Positions 23,264 through 33,714 of a stretch of DNA of 64,000 nucleotides are shown piece after piece (position 1 is the stretch's first letter; each line of letters starts with the position of its first letter). Below the pieces are notes generated by a model. That model saw only the letters and a list, made by a program, of their open reading frames with translations. It made no database searches and was not told the DNA's origin. The translations under genes were made by a program, and so were the position numbers. The stretch is from contig JAQFWX010000007.1 of NCBI GenBank assembly GCA_027605045.1, positions 1,550,001 through 1,614,000 on the forward strand, written 5' to 3'. The DNA comes from Phallus indusiatus. Taxonomy: Eukaryota; Basidiomycota; Agaricomycetes; Phallales; Phallaceae.

Positions 23264-23833
23264 TGTTGCTGAAGAATGAGATCCAAGGGGTCTACTCTTG
23301 TTATATGCTGTTTTAAATGCAGTAGACACAACTGATAGTGTGTTCTGCAAGTGATAGAGATAGCTGAAGACTTGTAAACAAGTCTTATAGTAAGAGAAAG
23401 ATAAGAGGAGATTGAGAGATAGAAAGAAAAGGGCCTTTAAGGCTATATTCAATTGTACTGAGTACAAGACAAGTGGGTAGTTAAGCAGTGATGTCTAAAA
23501 GTGGGGAAAATAGGTCTAATTTATAGACTTTTCTCTGGGAAAAGATTAGACTGGTAAGGAAAGATTGATTAGAAAGAAAAAGGGGAAGATAGGAACAGAT
23601 TAAAGATTAGAAAGATAAAAGATAACAAAGTGCAGGGTCAAAGGTGCACATGTGTCATCTGGTGAGAATAAAATCCAAGATCCAGGGAGATTAGATCTAA
23701 ATCCATGGAGATTAGATCCAAGATCCAGGAGTTATAGATCTGGTGGGAAATAAAGGATAAAAGAATAGCATATAAGGAGAAACCATGGAGAAATGAAGGA
23801 GATATTAATAAACAAGGGAAACATGGCAAAACA
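23264..23833. repeat. Solo LTR-G
   Basis: This 570-bp insert starts TGTTGCTGAAGAATGAG and ends CATGGCAAAACA. The flanks AAAGCC and AGAGCC are a 6-bp target duplication with one mismatch. Removing it restores a plausible frame on the minus strand (IKNGLWA joined to FVVKPVPKQTL). It is purine-rich on the plus strand and contains a GATCCAAGATCCAGG-type reiteration near 23680-23725. It is the only copy in the window. Confidence 0.7.
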
Positions 23834-25081
23834 AGAGCCCAGAGTCCATTCTTGATGACCAAGCAATGAACTCAGAAAATACTTGACTTCTGAGAGTGTT
23901 TTGACCATAACTCCATGAGTTATTTACCACATCCCTTGGAATGACTTGGGTTTTATAGAGTTTTAAATTGTTTTTGACTTTGAATGCTCTAGGCCTTGAG
24001 CCTGTCTTCAGGAAGGGGGTATTTAGGTCAAAATGACCTTGATACATGACAGCTGTGGTCAAAGGTCCTGTCCTTGCAATGGTTGTGGGCAATTTAGCTC
24101 CGGGTTGGACATCAATACAATGTTCTATGAATTTCACAGGTGCGACTTCTGAGAGCGTCAGGGCGAAAATGTCTGTGAACTCGGCTACCAGGCTTAATAT
24201 CTTCGAGCGTTGAACAGGGGAGTTTTGTTCACCAACGGTAACTAATTCCTGGATACTGTCAAGTGCCGTGTTCCGAGCCTATCCCGGATACGTCCGGTCT
24301 AGTACGAAACACGTGCGTGTGGATAAAGAGAGTACGGAGAGTACGGGTGTGAGGGACTTGGCTTCAGCTTGTATGCTGCACCCACTCGCCCAACTTCAGA
24401 TATCCCTCGATTTCAGAGAACGAGAGAAGTACGTAACTAGTATGCACAAGTCCGATGTTAAGTACGACGACGGACTTAGATTGCCCAAGAGGTCTGACGA
24501 CGACTGGGACTTGAACTACGTGCAAGTCCGCAACTAAGTACGAGACGAGCACGCAGAGTACGGAGAAGAACAGAGACGGAGTAGATAAGAGAGAAGAATA
24601 GATTTATATTCTGACTGAAGATACCCAGCTACAAGGCTGGGGTTTAAATACATGAGTGCTGAGTAACTATACTAAAAGGAGAAATGGATACGAAAGGAAT
24701 GGTGGTCTCTAAGACGGATGAAACGGGCTAAGTCCGGCTACCCGAACCCCTGGTTAGTCAGGAAGTCGAGCGGATGGACTCCATTTGGAAATGGACGGAT
24801 CGGAAGGCTGTGCATGAAGTACGGAGAGTACTGACAGGTACGGGTTTCGTACTTGGGGATGAGTAATGGGTCATGACGTATATCTTACATAAAACCCCGG
24901 GAAATGTCACGGGGCACACCGGGCGTGACAGATACGAGAAATCCTATCGGGGTGGAATCTATCATATGAGTCCCCATCTTTCCGCAGGGACTGAACCAAG
25001 TCAAAGGTCTTTTTTCTATCTTTAACCAATGATTTGTCAAGATCTCCTCTGCCTATGAATTGCTCATTGTTGGCGAGCAGG
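23834..25081 (-). pseudogene. Gypsy polyprotein between protease and RT
   Basis: After removing LTR-D this minus-strand region reads FTDIFALTLSEVAPVKFIEH, then CIDVQPGAKLPTTIARTGPL. This is the typical linker before RT (diFal..sEv.PV.f..H.idv.pga.lP). The upstream part (25080-24936) encodes SLRKDGDSYDRFHPDRISRI. Confidence 0.75.
24257..24930 (-). repeat. Solo LTR-D (young copy), GTACG-rich
   Basis: On the plus strand it starts TGTCAAGTGCCGTG and ends CACCGGGCGTGACA. GATAC is duplicated exactly on both sides (24252-24256 and 24931-24935). The 674 bp contain about ten GTACG/CGTAC words, often as AGTACGGAG or AAGTACG. The older copy at 9049-9679 lies in the opposite orientation. An 89-codon ORF inside (24268-24537) has no recognised content. 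Confidence 0.93.
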
Positions 25082-25480
25082 TGTCAGGGTACGCTACCGC
25101 GTCCCCTCATTTTTCCTCATTTATTATCATCGGTATATATTCCCCTCTACTTTATTTATATTTCCCATATATTATCTCCACCCTCCGTTTGCTCCCTCTG
25201 TCTCTATTCCACTTTCTCTACTTGCGCGCGTCGCGCGCTCGTACCCGGCGTGACGCCTACGGCGTCACGTCGCTTATGTTCGGTTTGGGCGTCTGGCACT
25301 TAGCTGTGTCAGGGCCGCACGCCGCGCTATCGTTTTTCATGTATATAGTCGCTGTCCCTAGAGTGAGGGTCCCTAAGCTTGTTCTCTTAGGATCCCCTCC
25401 CTCTAGGTGAGTAGTTAGTTCTCCCCAATATATTTATCTTAGGATCCCCTCCCTCTAGTGTGAGCTGAGTAGCCCTAACA
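25082..25480 (+). repeat. Solo LTR-A (young copy)
   Basis: Starts TGTCAGGGTACGCTACCGCG and ends GAGTAGCCCTAACA. GCAGG is duplicated exactly (25077-25081 and 25481-25485). The centre holds GCGCGCGTCGCGCGC and GACGCCTACGGCGTC, two near-perfect palindromes. The 3' part has twin GGATCCCCTCCCTCTAG blocks. Confidence 0.95.
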
Positions 25481-25485
25481 GCAGG

Positions 25486-25976
25486 GAGCATGACGTAGTA
25501 CTTGTAGAAGACTCATCATGTGGGGAAGAAAGATTTTGAAGGATGATGTTGTCAAATTTCTTGAAATAAATGACATCCTTGCTGTAATCGTGAACAGCTC
25601 TTACGCGACCCAGCCATGGCCTCCCGAGTATCACTTCAAAACTGTTATTAGCATCCAAGATCTCCATCCAACTGAAGGTGGTGATTCCTGCAACATTAAG
25701 CCTGACATTAATCCTACCCTTCGATCTGACTAGGGCGCCATTAGCAGTTCGTGCCACAACCGGAGAAGGAGACAAGGGTCCCAATGCCCATTCCCATTTA
25801 GCCCATATGGATGAATCCATGGCGATGCAGCCACTTCCATCATCAATGAGGGCTCTGAAACGAACAGTTGCTGTGCCAAAAATGTCAACATGTGTGGTAA
25901 AAGGTTTCAAAAACTTCATTCTGTCTTTGTGAGGACTGAATAATTCAACAACGTGAAATTGGTTGGTTTGGTCCAT
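25486..25976 (-). pseudogene. Gypsy aspartic protease
   Basis: Reads MDQTNQFHVVELFSPHKDRM, then TVRFRALIDDGSGCIAMD, matching the active-site strand of retropepsins (normally aliD(S/T)GS/A; here DDGS). Later come FSWMEILDANNSFEVILGRP and WLGRVRAVHDY, matching the second conserved block (iLGrpWL). It would process the polyprotein. The ORF is open over its length, and the downstream part is interrupted by LTR-A. Confidence 0.75.
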
Positions 25977-25997
25977 TAATTTGCCGAGGGGTTGAAT

Positions 25998-26866
25998 TCA
26001 AAAAAGAGATGGAGGAGGTCTGAGGATTTCACGGTGTGGGTACGAGGATGAAGAAAATTTATTAGAGTCTTGGTTCAAAAGCGAGTTTACAGGAGAAGAT
26101 CTACAGGAAAGAGGTTGGTGATTCACATTGTGAGGCTGGAGGACGAAAGTAGCATGAGGTTGGGGGGATGAGGATGGAGAGAGGTATGCCTCATGCATCA
26201 CACTCCCTCCAGTTAGTTTTCCTACTCTGTGAGACCGCAACCATATCCCCCACCAGCTTCATAAGATGCTTCTCCGCCATACCCACCACCAGCACTGGCA
26301 GGTGAATTGAAAGGAGAGAAACCACAAGTATCAGTGAAGACAGGGTTATTGCTGTAAGAAGAAGCGGAGGAGTAGTCGGGATAATGATAAGTATGAGTGA
26401 ATCCTGGATCAAAACTATTCGATAGTAGATTGACAGGGATTGGTTGTGGTGCTCGATTAATAGAAAAATTGGTGCGAGGGGGGTCCGGACGGGTATTAGA
26501 AGGTTTGGCATCATTGGGGAAAATGATTTTATTCATTCCGACGAAACGGCAATACTCGTATTCCTTAATCGGTAAAGCTTCACCATCTTTGCACAAAGAA
26601 TATTGGCTGCTGCAGTGCATCAAGCTGCCGCACTTCCAGCATTCCAGTGAGCCAGCCATGGGGGAACCAGAAGTCAATGGGTAGGGGTTGTCCCATTTAG
26701 GAGGGTTGTCGCCATTATCAGCATGCCATTTTTTCACTGCCAATGCATAAGCCTGTTTACCTTCAGCGGTACAGGGAAAAGTGGGTGGAATTCGGGCGAC
26801 GGTACGTGAAGGTTGAGGTGAAATATTCTGAAAAGCAGGTAAATTATTCTGCGTAGCCGCTGACCC
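25998..26866 (-). pseudogene. Gypsy gag C-terminus with zinc-knuckle-like motif
   Basis: ORF 26872-26222 carries ECWKCGSLMHCSSQYSLC, a variant nucleic-acid-binding knuckle (C-x2-C, then His and Cys), followed by a Pro/Asn/Ser-rich stretch and glycine repeats (GGYGGEASYEAGGGYGCG). The usual CCHC spacing is not met exactly. It continues from the main gag domain on the far side of LTR-E. Confidence 0.6.
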
Positions 26867-27732
26867 TGTCAAGTACCGATATCCGGGAACGGTAATAGAT
26901 ACTATAATGTATTTTAGTCGCTGAATATAACACCAGTAACTGTCACCGTTGGTTGACGACAGTCAGGACTTGGCCTCAATCTATAAGAGATTGTGCCACG
27001 ACAGTCTTCTTCAGGATTTGTCCTGACGAGCGTCACGAGCGTCGAGTTCGTCAAGAACGTTTCTGATATGTGCGTTCCGAGCTTCGAGAACCGCGAGCTG
27101 TATCTCGTATTGAATGATATCAAGCTCAACGATAATGAAGAAAGCTTTGAGATGTAACTCTCGGCAACGACGGATGGCTTCCGTCGCTGCAAGTCTCGAG
27201 GAACGATCTCGACGTTCAATGATGAATAGAATAGAGAAGGAGAGTTGTTATAGAGATATCGAACTACGTTCGATATTAAGTCTGAAGAACTATCTACGTG
27301 TATGCTAGGGTTTATATACACGTCAGATAAATAATTCTAGCTCAGTTCGAAATAGATTCCGAACTAGAGAAATACAAACAAGTCATGAGATTCGTAAGTA
27401 ACATCAATATATGCAGGGTATGATGTCTCATGTGATGAACATGAGGTGTGCAGGGATAAGAGCTGTGCATACATGGACCTACGTTCGTCATCTATGATCT
27501 CATAACCGGAACGTGCGTGGAATATTCTAGAAAGGCCTTTCCGCGGGTGTTCCAGGAGTTAAGAGAGACGGGTGCGTCTCTATTCGAGTTGCGAGGTTGA
27601 TGGAGATGACTGAACGCGAAGGTCTTATCGTGAGTGACGTAAGCGAGATAAGATTACGGAGATAAACGGTAAATGATCGGATATGGATTACGTAACGTTA
27701 CCGGAAGTGATGTCATGAATCGGATCATGACA
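26867..27732 (+). repeat. Solo LTR-E, copy 1
   Basis: Starts TGTCAAGTACCGATATCCGG and ends ATCGGATCATGACA (866 bp). GACCC is duplicated exactly (26862-26866 and 27733-27737). It carries a minus-strand ORF of 135 codons (27321-26914, MYINPSIHVDSSSDLISNVV onward) that also exists in copy 2. The orientation of the parent element is unknown. Confidence 0.95.
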
Positions 27733-28987
27733 GACCCCTCCCATTGGTGCTGTGATGTATGAGCAGATTTCAGTGCGTCTACTTGACTTTGAAGGGCGGA
27801 CAATTTGGTGGTTTGAGCCTCTAGTTTTTCCAGTAGACCGACCACTCTAGCTCTATCAGCCAATTGTTGGCCATCGATATTCATCAAGTCTCCACACAGT
27901 CAAGATAGAGCTGGTTCTGTAGACAAATCATAATGAGGTAGGCGGTCCTGGACCACTGCTAAGGCTCCCCACGGGTATTTGCATGAACTCGACTGATCTG
28001 TTACCCGACTCGGGTTTTTCACACGGATACCCGCGGGTTTTGATGGGTTCCATGGGTATACCCATTCTACAGGTAACCCATGGGTACCCATGTGTTTACC
28101 CACGGGTTTACTCATAAATACTTCTGCATATAGACGAACTAGATCTTAGCGAAATGGGCGCTTAAATAAGCGCCCAACTTATCTTGTAGATATTCGAAAA
28201 ATATTCATGACATATTTTTTTATTTCCATTTTAAGCTAAATTTGAGCTCTCTAGAGCCAAAATAAAAAAAAATCACGACGAAACCCACTCGAAAAACACC
28301 TTATATGTTATATGGCAGGTTAGCACAGGTACCCGCGGGTACCTGTGATTTACAAAATGCAGATCCATACCCGACTCGGGTTATATAAGTGCCGGGTACC
28401 CGTACCCATGGGTTGAAAAACCCGCGGGTCGGGTACGGGTTACTCGCGGGTAAACCCACATATACCCGCAACCCGTGGGGAGCCTTAACCACTGCTGGTA
28501 AACTTCTGTAAGCTAACATACCCTTCGAGATGTCGTTCATGCCAGTAACACGAGAGCCAGAGAGGAGTAATTTTTTCGCGAATTCGTGGAGTTCCCAAGC
28601 ACTTTTGCCAGAAGGCAAGGTTGAAGGATTAAGGAGGTGATGGGAGTCGATTTTTAATGATTGGAATTCATTGAGAGCATTCATCAAGGAGTTAGTCTTT
28701 GGACATGGGGGGTAAAGGCATTTCCAATGTTCTACAAAAGCTGGCCAATTCACGCGAGTAGCGGGGTCGATATCGTTGTACTTCGTCAGTGCATCATCTC
28801 TTAAGCAGTGTTTGATATAATTGCAAATTCTATTGTTATTCCAGCCCCACTCCATAAAAGATTTGTCTGCATTAAGGATCCATTCATATCCATCTTCATA
28901 TAGGTCACCACGGAACAGTGGGATAGAACCTCCTAGAAAGTAGGCATTGTCATGGGCGTGATTATTACAATGAAAAACTAGTTCCAC
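27733..28987 (-). pseudogene. Gypsy gag, main domain
   Basis: The ORF from 28987 reads FRGDLYEDGYEWILNADKSF, then FMEWGWNNNRICNYIKHCLR, VNWPAFVEHWKCLYPP and MNALNEFQSLKIDS. This resembles retroelement capsid (gag) domains of fungi: a helical domain with a W-rich pair and a tract for virion assembly. A hAT-like MITE interrupts it at 28487. Removing the MITE and one duplication joins RSLPAVV to QDRLPHYDLSTEP without frame loss. The segment 27887-27654 adds a coiled-coil-like piece (LLEKLEAQTTKLSALQSQVD). Confidence 0.7.
27960..28487. repeat. hAT-like MITE with ACCCGCGGGT palindromes
   Basis: A 528-bp element with terminal inverted repeats TAAGGCTCCCCACGGGT and ACCCGTGGGGAGCCTTA. It is flanked by the exact 8-bp duplication ACCACTGC (27952-27959 and 28488-28495), the target size of hAT elements. 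Both subterminal zones are packed with CCCGCGGG, ACCCATGGGT and GGGTACCCG words (more than ten). The centre (28135-28290) is AT-rich and includes TGGGCGCTTAAATAAGCGCCCA, a perfect palindrome. There is no coding capacity; a hAT transposase elsewhere would be needed to move it. Confidence 0.92.
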
Positions 28988-29224
28988 CTGCAGTTCTTAA
29001 ATGATAGTCATATAGTCATTGTGAGTAGGAGCAGGATGGCCATTCTGTGCATTGTTGGTTGAACTGGAGGTGGGATGATTCATGGCGGATCTTAGGAGTG
29101 GGGGCATGAAATCCTGGAGCTCAGAGGTATGCCAGTTTTTTCTTGATAAGGCACTTGGAGATACCAAACCAAGATGTGCGAGGATTCGTTTTGGAAGTAT
29201 TCAACGAAGCCGGAAGTTGGATCA
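28988..29224 (-). other. Gypsy leader or gag start
   Basis: Minus-strand sequence between the gag ORF and the LTR-A at 29225. It contains short open stretches (LQDFMPPLLRSAMNHPTSSS) that may be the true gag N-terminus; not resolved. Confidence 0.35.
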
Positions 29225-29624
29225 TGTCAGGGTACGCTACCGCGTCCCCTTACTTTTCCTCATTTATTATCATCGGTATATATTCCCCTCTACGTTATTG
29301 ACATTTCCCATATATTACCTCCACCCTCCGTTCGCTCCCTCTGTCCCTATTCCACTTTCTCTACTTGCGCGCGTCGCGCGCTCGTACCCGGCGTGACGCC
29401 GTAGGCGTCACGTCGCTTATGTTCGGTTTGGGCGTCTGGCACTTAGCTGTGTCAGGGCCGCACGCCGTGCTATCGTTTTTCATGTATATAGTCGCTGTCC
29501 CTAGAGTGAGGGTCCCTAAGCTTGTTCTCTTAGGATCCCCTCCCTCTAGGTGAGTAGTTAGTTTCCCTTCCAATATATTCACTTAGGATCCCCTCCCTCT
29601 AGTCTGAGCTGAGTAGCCCTAACA
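29225..29624 (+). repeat. Solo LTR-A (young copy)
   Basis: Starts TGTCAGGGTACGCTACCGCG and ends GAGTAGCCCTAACA. GATCA is duplicated exactly (29220-29224 and 29625-29629). It is nearly identical to 25082-25480, so both inserted recently. Confidence 0.95.
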
Positions 29625-29876
29625 GATCAGCTGGTGATGCAAACCTCAATTGTAAGCATTGTAGGTGTTCAAATCCTGCTAAGAAAATGTTCAACATGGG
29701 AAGGGAATCTAAGTCAATGTCGAGCTTCTCTGAGATAATACCAGATGGAGAAAAGGAAATAGATTCGACCCAGCAGATCTTTTGGCAGCAGGGATATGTA
29801 ACGTGGAATAAAAAAGAACGGTAAAACAATTCTTCTTTCAAGAAATTCAGAAATGGTTGAGGTGAATACACTGCTT

Positions 29877-30715
29877 CACTGGAGACATTGTAGGGTTTAG
29901 CTAAAAAAAGGATCCTAAGAAAATCATGGTTCGAGGCATAGGCTATTGACAATTTACCAAATTGCAAAATCATATTATAATTAATACTCAGGTCAAGAGA
30001 TTCTGGTTTGGAAAATTGTCAGTATACTGCTATAATTATCTTGGTTAAATTATGTAATAATTCTTTATCATATAAGCCTATGATCAATGTTATCCGTTTG
30101 GTGAAATAATGAATAGAATGAAACTTACATTATCATCATCCATATTGAAGAATGTTCTTAAATTTTTTTTTATATTTATTGTGAAAATAGATTTCTATTA
30201 TAATTCAGATGCATGGAAAAACCTTAATTTTAAGCATGAGATTACACTGTGTAATATCAGAGTTTTCCTGGGAAAACCTTAATAACACATGGATTTCTGG
30301 AAAATCTTGAGAAAACTCTAATGTCACATACTGTGACTTTAAGTTTTAATTACATAGAAACTCAGTATTTCCCACTCCCTCAAAATTATGATAAAAACTT
30401 GTATTGATAAGTAATTATATTAACTTCATTATATAATTTTCTGTTATAGTTAATAATAATATATATTTTACTTTGTATACTGTTTGATTGAATAGAAAAA
30501 GTGATTGATAGTGTTATATAAGTAAAAATTCTTACATAATTTAACTAAGATAAAAATAGCAACATACTGATAATTTTTCAAGTCAGAATCCCTTATGTAA
30601 TCTGAGTATTAGTTATAATATAATATTACAACTTAGTGAATTGTCATATGCCTATACCTCGAACTATAATTTTCTTAGGATCTTTTTTTGGTCAAACCCT
30701 ACAATGTCTCCAGTG
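29877..30715. repeat. Complete Tc1-derived foldback element (MITE1)
   Basis: Begins CACTGGAGACATTGTAGGG and ends CCCTACAATGTCTCCAGTG. The inverted arms continue with good pairing for about 250 bp on each side (TATTGACAATTTACCAAATTG pairs with the region near 30630). The centre holds GTTTTCCTGGGAAAAC, a perfect palindrome near 30265. The terminal block is the C-terminal coding end of the Tc1 transposase at 540-700 (TGDIVGFSQKKDPKK). The flanks share GCTT, so the target duplication is short or eroded. There is no ORF of note. Confidence 0.85.
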
Positions 30716-30740
30716 CTTGTGGATGAAAATGGACTAAACC

Positions 30741-31126
30741 TGTTAGGGCTACTCAGCTCAGACTAGAGGGAGGGGATCCTAAGTAATATATTGGAAGATA
30801 ACTATACTACTCACCTAGAGGGAGGGGATCCTAAGAGAACAAGCTTAGGGACCCTCACTCTAGGTACAGCTACTATATACATAAAACGATGACGCGGCGT
30901 GCGGCCCTGACACAGCTAAGTGCCAGGCGCCCAAGCCGAACCTAAGCAACGTGATATCACGGGCATCACGCCGGGTATGAGCGCGCGAGTAGAGAAAGTG
31001 AAATAGAGACAGAACAAGGAAACGGAAAGTGAAAGTAAAATACGGAAATGATAAATGAAATAGAAATGAAATGATGCCGATGATAATAAATAGGAAAATG
31101 AGAGACGGCGGTAGCGTACCCTGACA
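30741..31126 (-). repeat. Solo LTR-A, inverted
   Basis: Starts TGTTAGGGCTACTCAGCTC and ends GTAGCGTACCCTGACA. AAACC is duplicated exactly (30736-30740 and 31127-31131). It is 386 bp and slightly diverged from the other young copies. Confidence 0.95.
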
Positions 31127-31167
31127 AAACCTGTCGACGTTGATGCACGGAAAAATTCCAGAGGACG

Positions 31168-31564
31168 TGTTAGGGCACGACCGTTCAGCGATAAGACTTA
31201 AGGATCGAACTGCTACTATAACCCAGTAACCCAGTCTATAATAGCACAAGGAACTACACATGCACGCACAGTTGTATATATACATGATTACGCTATCTCT
31301 AACCAATAGCTATCAGGTGCATTATCTGCCAATAGGAAGAGATGACAGTCGAGGGCATACGGACGACATAGAGAAAGAGGGAGATGTGACAGAATGGAAG
31401 CAAATGGAGAAACGGGGAGAGTTCGGGAGAATACGCAAGGGGTAAGTACGGACCAGTATACCGGGTACCGTATGACCGACGTAGAGCGCGTAGGCATCTA
31501 AGTAGGTTATACTATACTACACTAATATACTAGAATGACCATTAACCTGGGACGTACCCTGACA
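31168..31564. repeat. Solo LTR-F
   Basis: Starts TGTTAGGGCACGACCGTTC and ends CTGGGACGTACCCTGACA (397 bp). GGACG is duplicated exactly (31163-31167 and 31565-31569). It is the only copy in this window and is distinct from family A despite similar ends. Confidence 0.9.
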
Positions 31565-31674
31565 GGACGGGTGTTCATGAAAGGGAATGCGAAGAAGTGA
31601 TGCCAGCCAGAATCAAAAACACGATCTATGAAGACCAGACGAGGAACCACAAGATCTACGAAGAGAGGACTAGG

Positions 31675-32540
31675 TGTCAAGTACCGATATCCGGGAACGG
31701 CTATAGATACTGTAATATACTTTAGTCGCTGAATATAACACTATTAACCGTCACCGTTGGATGACGATAGTCAGGACTTGGCCTCAACCTATAAGAGGTT
31801 GTGCCGCGACAGTCTTCTTCAGGATTTGTCCTGACATTCGTCACGAGTGTCGAGTTCGTCAAGGACGTCTTTGATATGTGCGTTCCGAGCCTCGAGAGCC
31901 GCGAGCTGTATCTCGTACTGAATGATATCAAGCTCGACAATAATGAAGAAAGCTTCAAGATGTAACTCTCGGCAACGACGGATGGCTTCCGTCGCTGCAA
32001 GTCTCGAGGATTGATCTTGACATTCAATGATGAAAAGAGTAAGAGAAAAGAGAGTTTATAGAGATATTGAACTACGTTCGATATTAAGTCTGAAGAACTA
32101 TCTACGTGTATGCTAGGGTTTATATACACGTCAGATAAATAATTCTAGCTCAGTTCGAAATAGATTCCGAACTTGAGAAATGTAAACAAGTTGTGAGATT
32201 CGTAAGTTACATCAATATATGCAGGGTATGATGTCTCATGTGATGAACATGAGGTGTGCAGGGATGAGAGCTGTGCATACATGGACCTACGTTCGTCATC
32301 TATGATCTCATAACCGGAACGTGCGTGGAATATTCTAGAAAGGGCTTTCCGCGGGTGTTCCAGGAGTTAGGGGAGACGGGTACGTCTCTATTCAAGTTGT
32401 GAGGTTGATGGGGATGACTGAACGCGAAGGTCATATCGTGAGTGATGTAAGCGAGATAAGATTACGAAGATGAACGATAAATGATTGGATATGGATTACA
32501 TAACGTTACCGGAAGTGATGTCATGAATCGGATCATGACA
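31675..32540 (+). repeat. Solo LTR-E, copy 2
   Basis: Starts TGTCAAGTACCGATATCCGG and ends ATCGGATCATGACA. CTAGG is duplicated exactly (31670-31674 and 32541-32545). It is the same 866-bp length as copy 1 and about 95% identical by eye. Because the duplications differ (GACCC against CTAGG), the two are independent solo LTRs, not the ends of one element. The 135-codon minus ORF is kept (32129-31722). Confidence 0.95.
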
Positions 32541-32864
32541 CTAGGCGAGAATCAAACGAGAACTGAAACGGGGCCAACGAAAACCAATGAAAACCAACTG
32601 TGGACAGACGAGAACCAAACGAGAACTGACGACCAAATGAAGACTGACGAGAACCAATGAGAGAAACGATGAAGTGAACCACGAACGGGATCGAAACACG
32701 TCAAAGAGTGCAAATAAACCCGGCAAACTCCACAGCCACAGGAGTTAACGCGGTGAAGATCGCACGATGAGTGTGTAAGATGTTGTATACTGATAAGAGA
32801 GACACTTTCCAGGTGATAAGGCGATTATATGCACGGGTTTGTGAGGATTTTCGTGAAAGAACAA

Positions 32865-32882
32865 TCTCACCAGATGCCACCA
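32865..32882 (-). other. Primer-binding site of the gypsy element
   Basis: Directly after the 5' LTR on the minus strand comes TGGTGGCATCTGGTGAG. The leading TGG pairs with the CCA end of a tRNA and starts immediately after the LTR, as in many fungal gypsy elements. The tRNA species is not identified. Confidence 0.6.
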
Positions 32883-32972
32883 TGAAAGGGTGAAGAGCAA
32901 GAAGGGATCCCTGTACATCTATCTATGATGCTACATACATACGTGTGACCTGTGATAGGTCACACGTCGACA
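32883..32972 (-). repeat. 5' LTR (90 bp) of the large gypsy element
   Basis: The partner of 19098-19187. On the minus strand it runs TGTCGACGTGTGACC to CACCCTTTCA. At 90 bp it is far shorter than usual fungal LTRs (200-500 bp). Confidence 0.85.
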
Positions 32973-33714
32973 CTGTGCATTCTTTTTGCATGCCACTGTA
33001 TGATTTCATTGTAACCACAGTCTCCGGATGAGCTCTTGCATCAGCCCAATGGAAAACCCCACTTCAGACGAAAATATAAGTCTGGAGCCAGGACGTCAGT
33101 AAGTAAAGGATGAGATTCATTGACTGTGACATGTGAGTGTGTGACGGGCTACAAGAATTTGGCGCGCGGCCTGTTGTGCTGCCGCGAAAGTGTCACCACG
33201 CCGGATGAACAAAGCCATGAGTTATTACTTGGTAGAGTGCTTAGATACATATACTCACCTTTTCCGGACAAATGTTTTGTATATAGAGAAAGATTTAATT
33301 AGATCATGAAAAATAGAGAGATGAAAAAAAAAATTCCAACAGTAATCAAACAGTAATTCGCTCAAACTTCCGACTGTGTGGTAGAACAATCGGCGGTCAG
33401 ACGTCCCAACAGTGACCCGGGTGATGGACGTTAAGAATTCATGGTACTTAGTGTTAATCCTTATAGTAGTTATCTATTATGAAATTGGTCTCAGTATATG
33501 TATAAAGGTTTTGTTCTATCGGAATAACTTGAATAAGCATATTAAAGACTTCACACAACAGCCGCCAGCATTTAGCCTAGATGTATTTGTCTTGGAACAG
33601 TGCTTATCTAATTGGAAAAAAAAACATTCAGAGGTGAAGGAGTGACAAAATTATAATACCGTGAAACTTATTTCGAAGGGAGAAAGCAGAGTTTCGAGTA
33701 GAAAATGCTATGTT
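32973..33714. other. No gene seen
   Basis: Edge of the transposon island; ORFs are short and unsupported. Confidence 0.5.

Larger units (their letters stand above)
19098..32972 (-). mobile_element. Ty3/gypsy-type retrotransposon with 90-bp LTRs, used as an insertion target
   Basis: The two ends are 90-bp direct repeats: 19098-19187 and 32883-32972. On the minus strand each starts TGTYGACG and ends CCCTTTCA. CTGT lies just outside both ends (19094-19097 and 32973-32976), fitting a 4-bp target duplication. Directly inside the 5' LTR is TGGTGGCATCTGGTGAG, a credible primer-binding site. Directly before the 3' LTR is a purine-rich tract (CCCCAGGAGGTGGTG, minus strand). Between them lie gag, protease, RT, RNase H and integrase in the gypsy order (integrase last). 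About 6.2 kb of the 13.9 kb are later insertions, listed separately; removing them restores gene continuity. Several stops and frameshifts show it is inactive. Confidence 0.85.

Noticed and set aside
24268..24537. 89-codon ORF in LTR-D as a gene
   Set aside because: The old copy at 9049 does not keep it in frame, and it has no recognised content.
25082..29624. LTR-A copies at 25082 and 29225 as one element
   Set aside because: They carry different duplications (GCAGG and GATCA), so they are independent solo LTRs.
26867..32540. The two LTR-E copies as the two LTRs of one 5.7-kb element
   Set aside because: Each copy has its own exact target duplication (GACCC and CTAGG), and the DNA between them is gypsy gag plus other insertions.
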